DNA of 64,000 nt from Acanthosepion esculentum (lineage: Eukaryota > Mollusca > Cephalopoda > Sepiida > Sepiidae), in contig OZ038498.1 of the NCBI GenBank assembly GCA_964036315.1, positions 6,198,278 through 6,262,277 on the forward strand. The letters are read 5' to 3'. The notes beneath the pieces were generated by a model. It made no database searches and was not told the origin of the DNA. It saw nothing but the letters and a program-made list of their open reading frames with translations. The position numbers and the translations under genes were made by a program. Shown one piece after another: positions 43,953 through 54,575 of this stretch; position 1 is the stretch's first letter; each line of letters starts with the position of its first letter.

Positions 43953-45035
43953 TTTTTTTTTTTTTTTTTTTTTTCAAGCATATCACCCCGAGCAAGGCCG
44001 GTGGCCACTATCACGCAAGGGGTTACAGAAGGGTTGGAGGAAGAGCAGATAGGAGTGGTAAAGGAAGGGATGTGGAGAAAGAGAAGGACGGAGGGCCGAT
44101 CGAGGTAGGGAGGTTACGGGAGATATAGATCGAGAGCAGATAGGAATGGAAGATGTCAGGAAGTGGATAGATCAAGGCAACTGGAGATGACGATTGACGC
44201 TACACTTAAACCGTTGGAGATTGTATTTGTCAGGGAAACAGTAATAGGGAAGGGAGTTCCATAGGCGAGATGTGCGAGACATGAAGCTATTGGAGTAGAA
44301 AAGACGTCTACACCTAACAGTTTCAACGGTGAAGGGGTGGGAACGGGATGCCAGCCTCGTAGGACGCTTGAATTCACGAGGCTTAGGGACAAGTGAAAGC
44401 AACTCCTCAGAGCAATTACCGTGGAAGTACTTGTAGAAAAGGCAGAGTGATGCAACATTGCGTCTGTGAGAGAGCGACTGCAGACGAGATGACAGATCAG
44501 GGCCAACCACATTGCATATCCGTCTCTGGATCTTATCAAGAACCCCGAGGCAACACGCAGGGGCCCCAGACCATAAATGGCAGGAATACTCCATGCAAGG
44601 TCGAATGGTAGACTTATAGACTTGGAGGATCGATTCAGGGGAGAAGAATTTCCTGGCTCGGCACAGGGAACCAACTTTTCTAGCGGTGGATGATGCAATT
44701 GACTCGATGTATTTGTTCCATCTCAGATCAGCGGACAGCGTGAGACCGAGCAGCCGCAGAGAGGAGCTCTCGAGAAGTTGGTCCTCAGACATTCTGATGG
44801 GATGCAGGGATGGGTCCTTGTGGTGGTTAATGGAGAGCAATTTTGTTTTAGAGGTGTTAAAGCTGACCATCCATTTCTCTCCCCAGTCCACAACCGATTG
44901 GAGGTCCTTTTCAATTTGAGCTGCCAGGTTAATTTTGTCCGCCTCAGTAGATTTGTGCTTGAGGCAGGAGTAAATAGTAGTGTCGTCAGCGTAGATACCG
45001 ACTTGGGAGTCTATGGCACTACAGACACCCCGATA
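43953..45035 (-). mobile_element. LINE family 1, youngest copy (5'-truncated)
   Basis: The 3' end is a poly-A tail (T run 43953-43974 on the plus strand) preceded by the family block CCTTGCTCGGGGTGATATG. The body carries the open frame at 44172-45032. It is clearly GC-richer than its surroundings and less damaged than the four other copies (8680, 26930, 28505 and 49845), so it is the most recent insertion of this family here. Confidence 0.85.
44172..45032 (-). CDS. LINE reverse transcriptase, C-terminal part (partial)
   Basis: A single uninterrupted minus-strand frame of about 285 codons that opens after a TAA near 45032, so no authentic start is present; the first ATG gives 239 residues. 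In order: the catalytic motif IYADDTTIYS (about 44985-45012), a KHKSTEADKINLAAQIEKDL helix, VDWGEKWMVSFNTSKTKLL, LRLLGLTLSADLRWNKYIE, the thumb-like SILQVYKSTIRPCMEYSCHL, WSGAPACCLGVLDKIQRRIC, LFYKYFHGNC, and RTSRLWNSLPYYCFP near the end. This order is that of jockey/CR1-type non-LTR retrotransposons; the exact clade is not certain. The RT fingers and the endonuclease are missing, so it cannot be active alone. Confidence 0.88.
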   Translation of the reverse strand, partial: RGVCSAIDSQVGIYADDTTIYSCLKHKSTEADKINLAAQIEKDLQSVVDWGEKWMVSFNTSKTKLLSINHHKDPSLHPIRMSEDQLLESSSLRLLGLTLSADLRWNKYIESIASSTARKVGSLCRARKFFSPESILQVYKSTIRPCMEYSCHLWSGAPACCLGVLDKIQRRICNVVGPDLSSRLQSLSHRRNVASLCLFYKYFHGNCSEELLSLVPKPREFKRPTRLASRSHPFTVETVRCRRLFYSNSFMSRTSRLWNSLPYYCFPDKYNLQRFKCSVNRHLQLP

Positions 45036-45477
45036 TTATGCAACTGTTGATCAGAGCGGCCGCTCAAGACGCTACGCAAGAGTTAGGGCTCCTAACTACC
45101 AGTCGGAAACAGCAACCAGGTAACTGTCAACCGTGTACCCTCAGAATGAACAGGCAATGCCACAGACTGCGCGCATCATGGGAGGAACACAGCGTCACCA
45201 GTACAGAGGCCAGTGAGCGGGAGAAAGAGATTCGGGAACCCCTTCCTAAACACGAAACAAGGTTTGGGCCTCTACTCGCGTCCAATAGAAGAGGTAGGAG
45301 TGTTGACCGGGCGGTAGGAAAGCCTACCTTCTCCAATTACATAAAACATATACAACTATGACAGAACAAAACAGTGGGGGGATGAAGTTGGGATAGTAGC
45401 AGGGCATATACAAGTTGAGGGTACTGGGGGATAGGAAAGACATATGGTACTAAGTTTTAACTTAGTATAAGTCTCAG
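45036..45477. other. GC-richer segment of unknown origin
   Basis: Follows the LINE truncation point. Frames of 107 codons (plus, 45038-45361) and 69 codons (minus) overlap; neither has a recognised motif. Contains GCGGCCGC at 45057-45064. Confidence 0.35.
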
Positions 45478-46142
45478 TGGTCTATATTAAAAACAAACAA
45501 AATTGGACAAGGGGAAAAAGAGGTTAGCAGGCGTTAGTTTTTAGCAAGAAAAGAAAGAAAAAAAAGAAAATAAGTAAATAAAATTAAATTAAAAATAATT
45601 ATTAATAAAGTATTTACTCACTGGAATTCAGTTTTAATATCGACGACATACTTCGCAAAAGACACAAGCGAAAGTGAACGGCATGCTCGATTCCCCAAGC
45701 GTCAAGTTACAAAGAACGCAGTGTTGGTGGCAGTGGGGGGGGGGGGTCGTACGACCGCTATTCCACCACCACAACAGTGGGCCGGGGGAAGGGGTTTTTG
45801 TAGGAGAAAGTCCAAAACAAAATGGCACCCACAAGACAATAGTCTCTGACCACTGAACTTTACTTTTCGAGCCGGCAAGTTTCCATGGAGGCAGTTGACG
45901 ATAGAAATAAACTGAAAATCTCAAACATTGGCTATTAAGTGGACTAACAGATTATATTCCCAGTGGTCTATATTAAAAACAAACAAAATTGGACAAGGGG
46001 AAAAAGAGGTTAGCAGGCGTTAGTTTTTAGCAAGAAAAGAAAGAAAAAAAGAAAATAAGTAAATAAAATTAAATTAAAAATAATTATTAATAAAGTATTT
46101 ACTCACTTGAATTCAGTTTTAATATCGACGACATACTTCGCA
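45478..46142. mobile_element. Pair of 180-bp near-identical direct repeats, LTR-like
   Basis: 45478-45657 and 45964-46142 differ by only about one substitution and one A-tract length change. Each begins TGGTCTATATTAAAAAC and ends ATACTTCGCA, so they have the TG...CA borders of LTRs. The 306-bp interior is GC-rich, includes a G run at 45738-45747, and has no reverse transcriptase or gag. No convincing target duplication flanks the pair. It could be a very short non-autonomous LTR element (TRIM-like) or a recent tandem duplication. Confidence 0.6.
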
Positions 46143-46453
46143 AAATCTGACTGAAACTTTTAGCTTTTACAGTTAAATCCTATTTTCCACCCCACCCTAA
46201 CTCTATAGACACAAACTCAATTCACACTGGGGCTGATAAGACAGACAACCGATATCTTTGTCTGCCGAAAAAGGCTATTCCCCATATGAGGTGATTTTCA
46301 ATTTTATTGTTTATTAATTATATTGCTCTGTAATAATACATTGAGCTCTTTTTGTGGGTCTGTTTTAATATTTTATATTGCTGGGATACACTTGGATTAT
46401 ATACCAATAGATTTGTTGCCTTTACCTACACACACACACACACATATATATAC

Positions 46454-46553
46454 TCTGGCTATCTTAAGAACTGAATTGTTAGGTCCACATATGTGTTAAA
46501 TGATGACAAAAATCCTGACCTAACAATTCAGTTCTTGAGAGTAGATAGCCAGA
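46454..46553. mobile_element. Small palindrome (about 32-37-bp arms)
   Basis: TCTGGCTATCTTAAGAACTG at 46454 pairs with the reverse complement ending at 46553; the inner blocks AATTGTTAGGTC and GACCTAACAATT also match. The right arm has a 5-bp insertion. CA and TA runs lie directly upstream. Confidence 0.75.
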
Positions 46554-46599
46554 ATATTTGCACACATGATTCTATTGGTGAAGGCTTGTGCAGAACCAG

Positions 46600-46881
46600 C
46601 CACATTTTTTCAAAGAACGGAATACAGAGAATTAGTGCACAGTGTGCCACAAAATTTTCAAACAGCCCTCTTCAAAATTGAATTCAGAGTTGTCCTTCTT
46701 GGAGATTGGTTACCAACTAAAGAGCTCATTCTTATCTGAAATTTAACCCATAGATGGTGGGAGAAGAGATGGATTCATACTTTTCCCAAGAGTATTTGTG
46801 CAAAAGTGCATATAACAAAGTTTGAATTTGAACTTGATTCACTGATTTCTCATCCTGAGCGACCGACCATGACACTACCTG
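46600..46881 (-). mobile_element. tRNA-derived SINE, family A (minus)
   Basis: On the minus strand: a tRNA-like head (46881-46820) with B box AAGTTCAAATTC, then TTGGGAAAAGTATGAATCCA, an ACCATCTATGGGTTAAAT-like block, GTTGGTAACCAATCTCC and CTCTGAATTCAA. The order matches the copy at 61460-61760. Confidence 0.7.
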
Positions 46882-47038
46882 TACATCCCCCCCCCACACA
46901 CAGTATATATTAATAACTATACATATTACCTACATCAGTTGTATAATTTAGAGTTTCATGTTCGTGCAATCACCAGCTACTAATATCTATAAATAATATG
47001 TATATATAATTATTAATATACGCTTTATAGCTGTTACA

Positions 47039-47040
<2 letters not shown>

Positions 47041-47081
<41 letters not shown>
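47041..47081. repeat. (TA)n microsatellite
   Basis: Perfect run adjoining the palindrome. Confidence 0.95.
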
Positions 47082-47088
<7 letters not shown>

Positions 47089-47213
47089 TGAACATTGAAG
47101 TCAACACTTAGAGGCGACAGGGTGTTTCATGCTAGATGCAGTCATCATGACGATTGCTTCTAGCATGAAACAGCCTGTCGCCTCTAAGTGTTGACTTCAA
47201 TGTTCACTTTTAT
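47082..47213. mobile_element. TA-flanked palindrome, 55-bp arms, with hammerhead-like apex
   Basis: Arms 47082-47136 and 47159-47213 differ at a single base. The plus-strand apex reads AUGACGA (one change from CUGACGA), UUGC-UUCUA-GCAU, GAAAC, then AGCCUGUC, giving a 4-bp stem III (ACAG with CUGU) and cleavage triplet GUC. After the right arm (to about 47292) comes the outer unit ATTGAGCACTTTATCTC, AGCACACCTTAAGACTATAT found at the other copies. Confidence 0.85.
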
Positions 47214-47292
47214 ATTTACATACACTCTATCTCTGATATTGAGCACTTTATCTCATGAATATAGCACACCTTAAGACTATATTTCTTCATAC

Positions 47293-47295
<3 letters not shown>

Positions 47296-47345
<50 letters not shown>
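47296..47345. repeat. (TA)n microsatellite
   Basis: Perfect run of about 50 bp followed by CA repeats. Confidence 0.95.
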
Positions 47346-47359
<14 letters not shown>

Positions 47360-47520
47360 ATTATTGTAGGATATTACATTCAAACATATGAGATGCAATG
47401 GTATGCATCGAAACATGAATGCATTTATATAGCAGTTTATATGTTTGAATATAATTTCCTGGGCCCTGTTTTTAAATGTTGTGAATGTTTGAATTTATAT
47501 TTGATTCATTCTCATTTCAT

Positions 47521-47525
<5 letters not shown>

Positions 47526-47566
<41 letters not shown>
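47526..47566. repeat. (TA)n microsatellite
   Basis: Perfect run adjoining the next palindrome copy. Confidence 0.95.
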
Positions 47567-47569
<3 letters not shown>

Positions 47570-47780
47570 GAAATATAGTCTTAAAGTGTGCTATATTTAT
47601 GGGATAAAGTGCTCAATATCAGAGATAGAGCGTGTGTAAATATAAAAGTGAACATAGAAGTCAACACTTAGAGGCGACAGTCTGTTTCATGCTAGATGCA
47701 ATCGACAGGCAAAGAGTTGCCTGACGATTGCATCTAGCATGACTGTCGCCTCTAAGTGTTGACTTCCATGTTCACTTTTA

Positions 47781-47785
<5 letters not shown>
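47567..47785. mobile_element. TA-flanked palindrome, 60-bp arms, with CUGACGA core
   Basis: The outer unit (GAAGAAATATAGTCTTAAAG, GGGATAAAGTGCTCAATATC) leads into arms 47639-47704 and 47725-47785. At the apex the plus strand has an intact CUGACGA (47721-47727) followed by UUGC-AUCUA-GCAU, but GAAACAGC is shortened to GA, which removes the rest of the core. The stem-I side retains GC with GC. The copy at 7136 carries the same core region from the other strand. Confidence 0.85.
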
Positions 47786-47822
<37 letters not shown>

Positions 47823-47860
47823 TACATATATATATGCATATATATATGTGTATGTGTTTG
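47786..47860. repeat. (TA)n-(CA)n compound microsatellite
   Basis: TA, CA and TATG runs with interruptions. Confidence 0.9.
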
Positions 47861-47864
47861 TGAA

Positions 47865-48940
47865 AAATATTTTTGTAGTTTCCAAACAAGTGTCAGTGAC
47901 CTCTAAAATAAGGGTTTCATTTTCTTTTATAAGGAAAACTCTTCCTCTTCATTAAATCTTTATAGCAACTAACCAGCTTAACCTTTTTTTTTAGTAAGTA
48001 GTATACTTTATTAATGATACAGTGAGGCTAATTACCAAAATAGGGGGCTGACATTGTATTTGTTCATAAGAAAAAAGAACTTGGTGGGAGGAGAGAGAAA
48101 AAGAAGAAAACAAGTACTAAACTTACACAAATTATTTTTCCTTTGGAAGATGTCAATGTTTTTTTGTGTTTTACAGTAGCTGTTTACTATTTGTAGAGCT
48201 CTTGGCTTTTTTGAGTGTAGAAATGCACTTACTGTAGTAAAGTACTTGATTAATATATCTTGGAATTTGACCAAAACTCTTCTCTCTTATTTGTATACTT
48301 TTCTCTTATCATTTGGCCTAATGAGCTATCAACTTTTTGATATTTTGTATTTTAGCCAACTCACTAGCAATTTGCAAAATGTTCTTTGCTGCAATATTTC
48401 TAGAACTTTTTATAGAACATCTTTTTTTTTTTTTTTGGAGATGTCATCCTTTGTCAGAAATTTTCTGGCTTTTTTTTTCTAAATTGGAAATTCCATCTTG
48501 CAAGTTCAAAAATACAATTTGTATATTAAATCTTGTACAATTTGTTAGATTTTTTTTCTGAGCCTAATTTGCTTTTTGTAAAGTAGTGAAACTTGTGTGC
48601 AGATCATGATAAAGAAGATATTTAATTCTTATTTTGTGGATGATAGTTAATTGATTAATCAAGGGAAAGTTGGTTTTATGCCTTTCAGAAAGCTAAGTAT
48701 TAAATAGAATTTATCCTCCAACTGAAATGTTGGTTTCATTTTCTAAATTACAGAAAATAAAGAAAAAAAGAATTATGGCTTCCAAATAAGGAATTTCTTT
48801 CTTTTATTCTTAACAATGTGACGACAGCTGTTGATAGGTTTTCTTTTTAGAAGTCCGCTATTTGCATGATGGGATGTATACATTGTGTGGATATGATCAG
48901 CACGGAAAATGGGATTGGCATACCAACTTCAAATTCTAGC
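47865..48940. other. AT-rich stretch without gene
   Basis: T tracts at 48422-48436 and elsewhere produce phenylalanine-rich chance frames. No element seen. Confidence 0.45.
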
Positions 48941-48947
48941 CGAGTCA

Positions 48948-49305
48948 GTTAGGGAGTCCTGAGTATGACGATGAACTACATTCAGCAGCAAGGCCAATGG
49001 AGGTTTTGAGAAGCATGGAACCACCTCTTAATGACAGTTATTCCTAGGTCCTGGGTGGTAGCACCTGTTAGGGTCCCGTCTATTGGCAAATAGTGAACCC
49101 CTTCACAACAGAAAATATACTCTATGAAAGTATAAAAGTACATTTTATATAAAGAAAATTAGCAACAATACATATTTATGTTAGAATTATGAACAATACA
49201 AAAATACATTTCATCTGTAGTTGAAGACATGCAATTACATTCAGACTATATAGATTCTGACATGAAATATCCCATAGAGATTGATATGCCACTAGAAAAC
49301 AAAAT
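48948..49305 (+). mobile_element. Dispersed repeat family B (unclassified)
   Basis: Matches 54576-54890 and, reversed, 11056-11245: GAACTACATTCAGCAGCAAG, GGAACCACCTCTTAATGAC, GTCCTGGGTGGTAGCACC, with the tail GACATGAAATATCCC and TTGATATGCC. No conserved reading frame between copies. The 30-bp tandem array is not present in this copy. Confidence 0.55.
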
Positions 49306-49617
49306 AACCACACCAACCAACCCGGGGGGGGGGGTTGCTAGCAAAATAGACTGGGCTCTCTAGCCTTGGCTGGCAATGAATTTAGGAGAAGGAAAATTCT
49401 GACTTCAAAACCAGCTCGGCATTTGGCTAGCAACTTAATTCCATGTAATTATTATAGAAACTGCAGCAGCAATACCCAGTGCGGGAGGGGGGATGTGGCT
49501 CTATGCTTTGCAGGGATGTCTGCAGGATTTATATAAATACATAATTATATATTTAAATAATGAATGATATGAAAAATTTAACATATTGCTCACATTATCA
49601 ACTTACCCACATTGTGG

Positions 49618-49619
<2 letters not shown>

Positions 49620-49659
<40 letters not shown>
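49620..49659. repeat. (TA)n microsatellite
   Basis: Perfect AT run of about 40 bp. Confidence 0.95.
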
Positions 49660-49664
<5 letters not shown>

Positions 49665-49775
49665 GACATTTTTGATATGTTTAACGTTCTTTTTATAGAT
49701 ACAAGTATTTAAGCAATTTTGCTTAAATAGTTGTATCTATAAAAAGAACGTTAAACATATCAAAAATATCTTTAA
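49660..49775. mobile_element. Palindrome with 57-bp arms and 2-bp loop
   Basis: Arms 49660-49716 and 49719-49775 are almost perfect reverse complements (blocks TTGATATGTTTAACGTTC and TATAGATACAA). With essentially no spacer this would extrude as a cruciform or fold into a tight RNA hairpin. TA runs lie on the left and, at 49809, on the right. Confidence 0.88.
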
Positions 49776-49804
49776 TAAATTGTCGGACTATGTCCAATTC
49801 AAAA

Positions 49805-49836
<32 letters not shown>

Positions 49837-49844
49837 GCTTTTTT

Positions 49845-50200
49845 GTTTTTTAATCATTTTACCCCAAGCAAGGCAATAAAGCCACTAATATGCAAGAGGT
49901 TATTGAGTGTGAAAGAATATGAGAAAAAGAATAATATTATTAAGGAGAGAGAACAATAAAAGAACAGAAATTAAGAAGACAGAAGATAACAATTGATGTT
50001 GCATTTAAATTTTTGGAGGTCAAAGTTGACTGGAAAGCAAGAAGCCAAAAAAGAGTTTCACGAGTGTGAAAGGAGAAACAGTTAGCCATTTCAACTGTAA
50101 AATGACAAGCCCTAGCTGCCAACCTAGTACTACACTTCAATTAATAATATCTAGGTACAAAAGAGGAAAGCTCATCAGAGAGATTACCATGAAATATATA
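49845..50200 (-). pseudogene. LINE family 1, 3' fragment
   Basis: The minus strand reads CSTRLAARACHFTVEMANC (50080-50137), TRETLFW, then LLAFQSTLTSKNLNAT (49990-50040), and the 3' UTR block CTTTATTGCCTTGCTTGGGG at 49863-49882. Same order as at 28505-28890. Confidence 0.75.
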
Positions 50201-50214
50201 TATATATATATATA

Positions 50215-51425
50215 AAGTATGAAATTTTGGTATCCCAGATATTATACTCTAATGCAGTTTTTTATGCTCAGGGGAATCAGATTTTGGGTAGCAAACTTTG
50301 TTTCCTGTCCATGTATAGAGGGCCAGACATGTATGTTGGAATAGTTATAAGTAGGTACTTAGCACCTGTAGTTGAGGTTAAGTATTTCAAATTAATTATT
50401 TTCATTAGAGAGATTGTGGCTAAAAGGGTTTTCTGTTCCTAACATTACATTTATTGACCTGTAAAATCTGTTACACATTGAAGAAAATCTGTCCACAGTT
50501 CTTACATTTCTGAATCAAGTGTCACTGTTACTTGTCCATATTTTTTGCTATCATTCATTTTCATCAATGTCAAAATTCTAGTTGGAAACAAAAAAACAAA
50601 AAAAAAAAACAAATGGAAAAACATTTCTTGACTTTGCCATTTTTAAAAAACAGAATCTAAATGTTGAATTGAAAGCTGACAGGAAAAGAGAATGCCAGTT
50701 GCTCACAAATATAAATGTTCATTTTATGTCACCTGTAATTGCACCATCAATCAAGAGTTATTTTATGCAACCATTTACTAAACCTACATTTTGTATGAAA
50801 TCTGTCCAATGTTTATTGATATCTTTGCTTTGCTAGATTCCAAGAAACTTGTGAAATGTTAGATGTTATTGTTTCTTGTTCTTTATTAGCAGTTTTGTAT
50901 ACATTCATTGTAATTTTAAATTTAGGTTTGCTTTCTTTGGTAAAGAAACAAGTTCAAACAAGACTTAAAGTCAAACTAGTAATGACATTTTTAATTATTT
51001 TTAAAGTTCTTATTATACGTAATCAATATGAAATTTATTAAGAAATTTATGTTATTGATGTTAAAAAGAAAAACAAAAAAGATACCTCCTTTCTGATTTA
51101 TCTATAATTATTTCCAGATTGTACATCTAATCTGAAGAAATTATACTTTGATTGCAGGATTAATTTTTTATAATGTGCACCCTCTGAGAATACAAACTTT
51201 CAAGGAGAAAAAAGGAGAGAAGTTTCTTAAATGTTTGAAATGTGCTACATTAAAAATATTTTCTGACTTTTGCTTGTGTTGCAGGAATAAAGCACATTTA
51301 AGAGGTGCTCCTTTTTTCTTTTTTACATAAGGAATTACTTTGACTTTTCATAATAGAATTTATCTCCATTTAAAAGATTGGAAATAATTTTTTTTTTCTT
51401 TTCCTAATTTGAATTTTAAATTTTC
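50215..51425. other. AT-rich stretch without gene
   Basis: A-rich tract at 50588-50610. No motif in any frame. Confidence 0.4.
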
Positions 51426-51430
51426 TTCAG

Positions 51431-51472
51431 TGTTGCACCAGTTCTGAAGCCTCCAAACATTAACAACCACCG
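51431..51472 (+). other. Candidate 42-nt coding exon
   Basis: A long pyrimidine-rich tract ends in TTTTCTTCAG at 51430 and the donor CG|GTAAAT starts at 51473. The intervening 42 nt are open in phase 1 and read VAPVLKPPNINNH, with a composition (GCA, CCA, CTG, AAG, CCT) far less AT-biased than its surroundings. The length is a multiple of three, as expected for an in-frame cassette exon. I do not recognise the protein and no neighbouring exon was found in the window. Confidence 0.4.
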
Positions 51473-51474
51473 GT

Positions 51475-51795
51475 AAATTTTCATGTTTTGTTTATATGTA
51501 TGTTGTAATTTATTTTTCCAATTTTCTTTTCCTCTTAAAATTTTTTTATAGTTTCCACTGCATTGTTATCATATTTTGCAGTAATTCTTTTTGCTAAATT
51601 ATTTGTTTCTTTTGTCTGTGATTTCTTTCTTACTAAGCTTTTATGACCAACTTCACTACTTACACTTTTGTAGACTTCATTAGAATTTTGCATGTTTATC
51701 ATATTGTAGATTGCATGTTTTTTAATCTTTTGTATTTCTTAAGTGTTTGAAACAAAAATACTATTTTTACATTTCATCACTAAGACTTTTTTCTT
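51475..51795. other. AT-rich stretch without gene
   Basis: Nothing seen; would be intron if the candidate exon upstream is real. Confidence 0.35.
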
Positions 51796-51797
51796 TC

Positions 51798-51965
51798 TTT
51801 AATGATTTCACTCCAAGGAAGGCAATAAAGCCACTAGGATGCAATGTAAAATGTTACTAGAAATGAAAGACTGAGAAGACTAGTTATGAGAAAAGACACT
51901 AACAGAACAAGATTTAAAAAGACAGAAAATGGAGTTGTGTTTAAATATTTCTTTGAAGAAATATT
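51798..51965 (-). pseudogene. LINE family 1, 3' UTR remnant
   Basis: The plus strand TTTCACTCCAAGGAAGGCAA followed by TAAAGCCACTAGGATGCAA is the reversed 3' UTR of the family (compare 49855-49895). Only the non-coding end survives. Confidence 0.6.
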
Positions 51966-51969
51966 CTGG

Positions 51970-53160
51970 AGTTTAATTGATTAATCAGTGAAATGTATTA
52001 CAGTTTCCAAGTTAGCTAAAATGTTCTAAAAAATCTTTTTAGAACATTCACGTAGTTAACTTTCAACAAGTTTCATCATTAATTTTAAAGTTTTATAGCA
52101 TGACACATTCAACTTCTTTAATGTTCTTGAGTGATTTTTTTCTTCTACAGTTGACATATTCAAAATTTTTGAGATAAGCCTTCATTATGAATATTTCAGG
52201 TTTTTTTAATTTTTAACACAGCATTTCACCCTCTGCCAGGACTGATGCTTTTAGTTTTTAGATTTTGCATAAGACTGTATCAGGGGAAAATATTCTTTTG
52301 TAGAGGGGGGGATTGTTGTGGTCTTAAGAGGATTTTTTTATGCATGAGATGAAAAGTAGCATATTGAATTAATTCTGGAGGGCAAACAGGTTGTGACAGA
52401 AAATTACAACAACAATTTATGACTAAGACAAAGTGAATATTTGAAAGTCTACTGAAAGTTATCAAATACAATATGAGAGTGACAGAATGAAACCAGCAAA
52501 AACATTAGAAGTGGCAATAAGGGGAGGCTGAATAGAACGATAAGTCTATAACTGTTTTTTTTTCTCAGGCAGAACTTTGTATTAATATTCAATTGTTTTG
52601 GGAATTTGGGTTGTAAAAGAAATAGGAATATAGAAAAGATTTTCTAGAAGAAAACATTTTTAGAACATTACAGAGCCATTTATATGAAATTCTAAGTAAT
52701 TATTATAGAGTAAAGATAACCAGCATCATTTATTAAGAAAACAAGCAATAATGTTTTAAATCTTTAAATTAATATCAAACCTTAGAAAGGATTTTATCTG
52801 TATGATAATGTATAAACATTCATAAAAATATTTTGGGGTATCATTTGGATTAAACTCTCCTGCTGCTCCCCGCCCCTTCCCAGAAGGAAAAAAAATTATT
52901 TTCTAGATGAAAATGACACAAACCAAAATAAAAAAGTAAAAAACCAAATTCTGTAAAACATCTCAATTCTTGAGGCAATTTAAAGATTGAATTGTGTTTA
53001 TATGAAGAAAAAAAAAATTCAACTATTTGAAGATTCTTTTCAAGTTAGTCTGTACATTTATGCTACCCTTTGACCTGCCTTTGTGTCCTTGTGGGTGATG
53101 AATTATCTTCCATCCTAAAACCTACTTTCCCATAGATGAAATGTTGAAAGCCTCTTGATA
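51970..53160. other. AT-rich stretch without gene
   Basis: No gene recognised; a G run at 52302-52311 and A-rich tracts only. Confidence 0.4.
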
Positions 53161-53164
53161 CTTC

Positions 53165-53515
53165 ATCACTATTTCCATGGAAAGTGTTCAGATGAACTAC
53201 ATTCCTTAGTTCTACCAATTCTAGCCTTCATGGCTAAGACCCACCATGACACATTGTAGTGAACCAGCCTCCATATTTCATTGATGACATGTAAGTTCCA
53301 CTTGAGCAGCTTCTTGCCATGAACCGCTGCATCTCCAATCACTATAATCTTAACCAGTTCGAGTTTAGGATTAACCATTATCTTCCCCACATATCCCCAT
53401 AAACTGTGCCTCTGTAACCCTCCACCTCGTGTGGCTCTTAGGCCTTGTACAGGGTGGACATCATTGTAAAAAAACAAAAACTTAAGTTGATATTTGTTAA
53501 AGCTAGTATCCATTT
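53165..53515 (-). repeat. Dispersed repeat family D with open frame
   Basis: The minus-strand frame of 114 codons (53169-53513) includes GLRATRGGGLQRHSLWGYVG and ARIGRTKECSSSEHFPW. The part at 53385-53470 matches 60840-60925 (CATATCCCCATAAACTGTG, GTAACCCTCCACCTCG, AGGCCTTG). A repeat-derived frame is more likely than a gene; the family is unknown. Confidence 0.4.
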
Positions 53516-53689
53516 AGTAAGACTATATAATACTGTATACTGTAGTAGAATTAGATTTAAAACCAAGCAGAAGGTTTAATATGTTGTGGTTATGCATAGT
53601 TTGTTTCATGTATGTAAAACATGGGCAGTCTGTAGATAATGTACACCTGCTGATCCAATATCACTTAGCATGTTTTTGAAAATATCTTG

Positions 53690-53910
53690 AACACCATGTC
53701 AAGACAGTTTCTCTCAAACATTCAATCCATTTATGATTTGGTGATGAAAATCAGGTGGGCAGGACATACCATTGGAATGCCGAATAATGACATCCACAAG
53801 CGGATCTTCCAGTGTAGAAAGCACCAGTCCATATGCTTCAGGAATTCTCTTAAATCTTTTGTGCTTTCCTGCAACTCTGAACCATATGTACGGCTGCAAT
53901 CTCAACAATA
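53690..53910 (+). pseudogene. Possible LINE C-terminal remnant
   Basis: The frame reads YDLVMKIRWAGHTIGMPNND at about 53728-53787, resembling the RW-GH-xRMP block near the C-terminus of some LINE proteins. No other part is identifiable. Confidence 0.35.
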
Positions 53911-54575
53911 ATGCAACTACGTAAGCCAAAGAGTGGAAAAGTTATTAACAAAAAGAAAGCGTGATATGAACTTATAATAAAACCATCTCACATGTGATGG
54001 ACATGTAACTGAGTAGTTAAAATGTTAGTGCTCCAACCTTGAGACCATGTTTTAAATCTTGCCATATTCAATTTGTCAAGGAGGTGATTTCTTGATAATA
54101 TGAGATGATCCCAGCATTGTGCAGCATTGTTGGGGGTTGCTTGAAAACCATATCATGGGTTGGCCCCTGCCTTATGTGTGGGATTGGGTGAACTGTTTGG
54201 AAATCATTGATGGTTGTGTGCTAAGTACAAAGTCCCAAATCATTGTTGTGAAGAGTTCCAGGATATATGGTGATGTTCAACCTGCTGATCAAAAGAGACT
54301 GTGTTCTCTCACTTGTAAATTGAAACTAACATTTGCTCTGCATAATCACACAATTAACCACATGTTGGTTTCGTGGTTGTTACAGAGATAAACTCACCAA
54401 AAACTAGCAGAAGAGTGGACTTGAAAATAAGTAGCCAGCCGTTCTATTCTCACATGTTTCTCTGATTAGTAAAATGCTCCTTTCTGTTCAGCCTTTTGTA
54501 GATCAAACAGTTACCTTTTCTTTCAAAGAGATCAGTAGTCATTTGACTGTTATCATAATCACCAATTTTACAGCG

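Noticed and set aside
44156..44698. 180-codon minus-strand frame
   Set aside because: Overlaps the LINE reverse transcriptase in another frame; the transposon frame has clear RT motifs, this one none.
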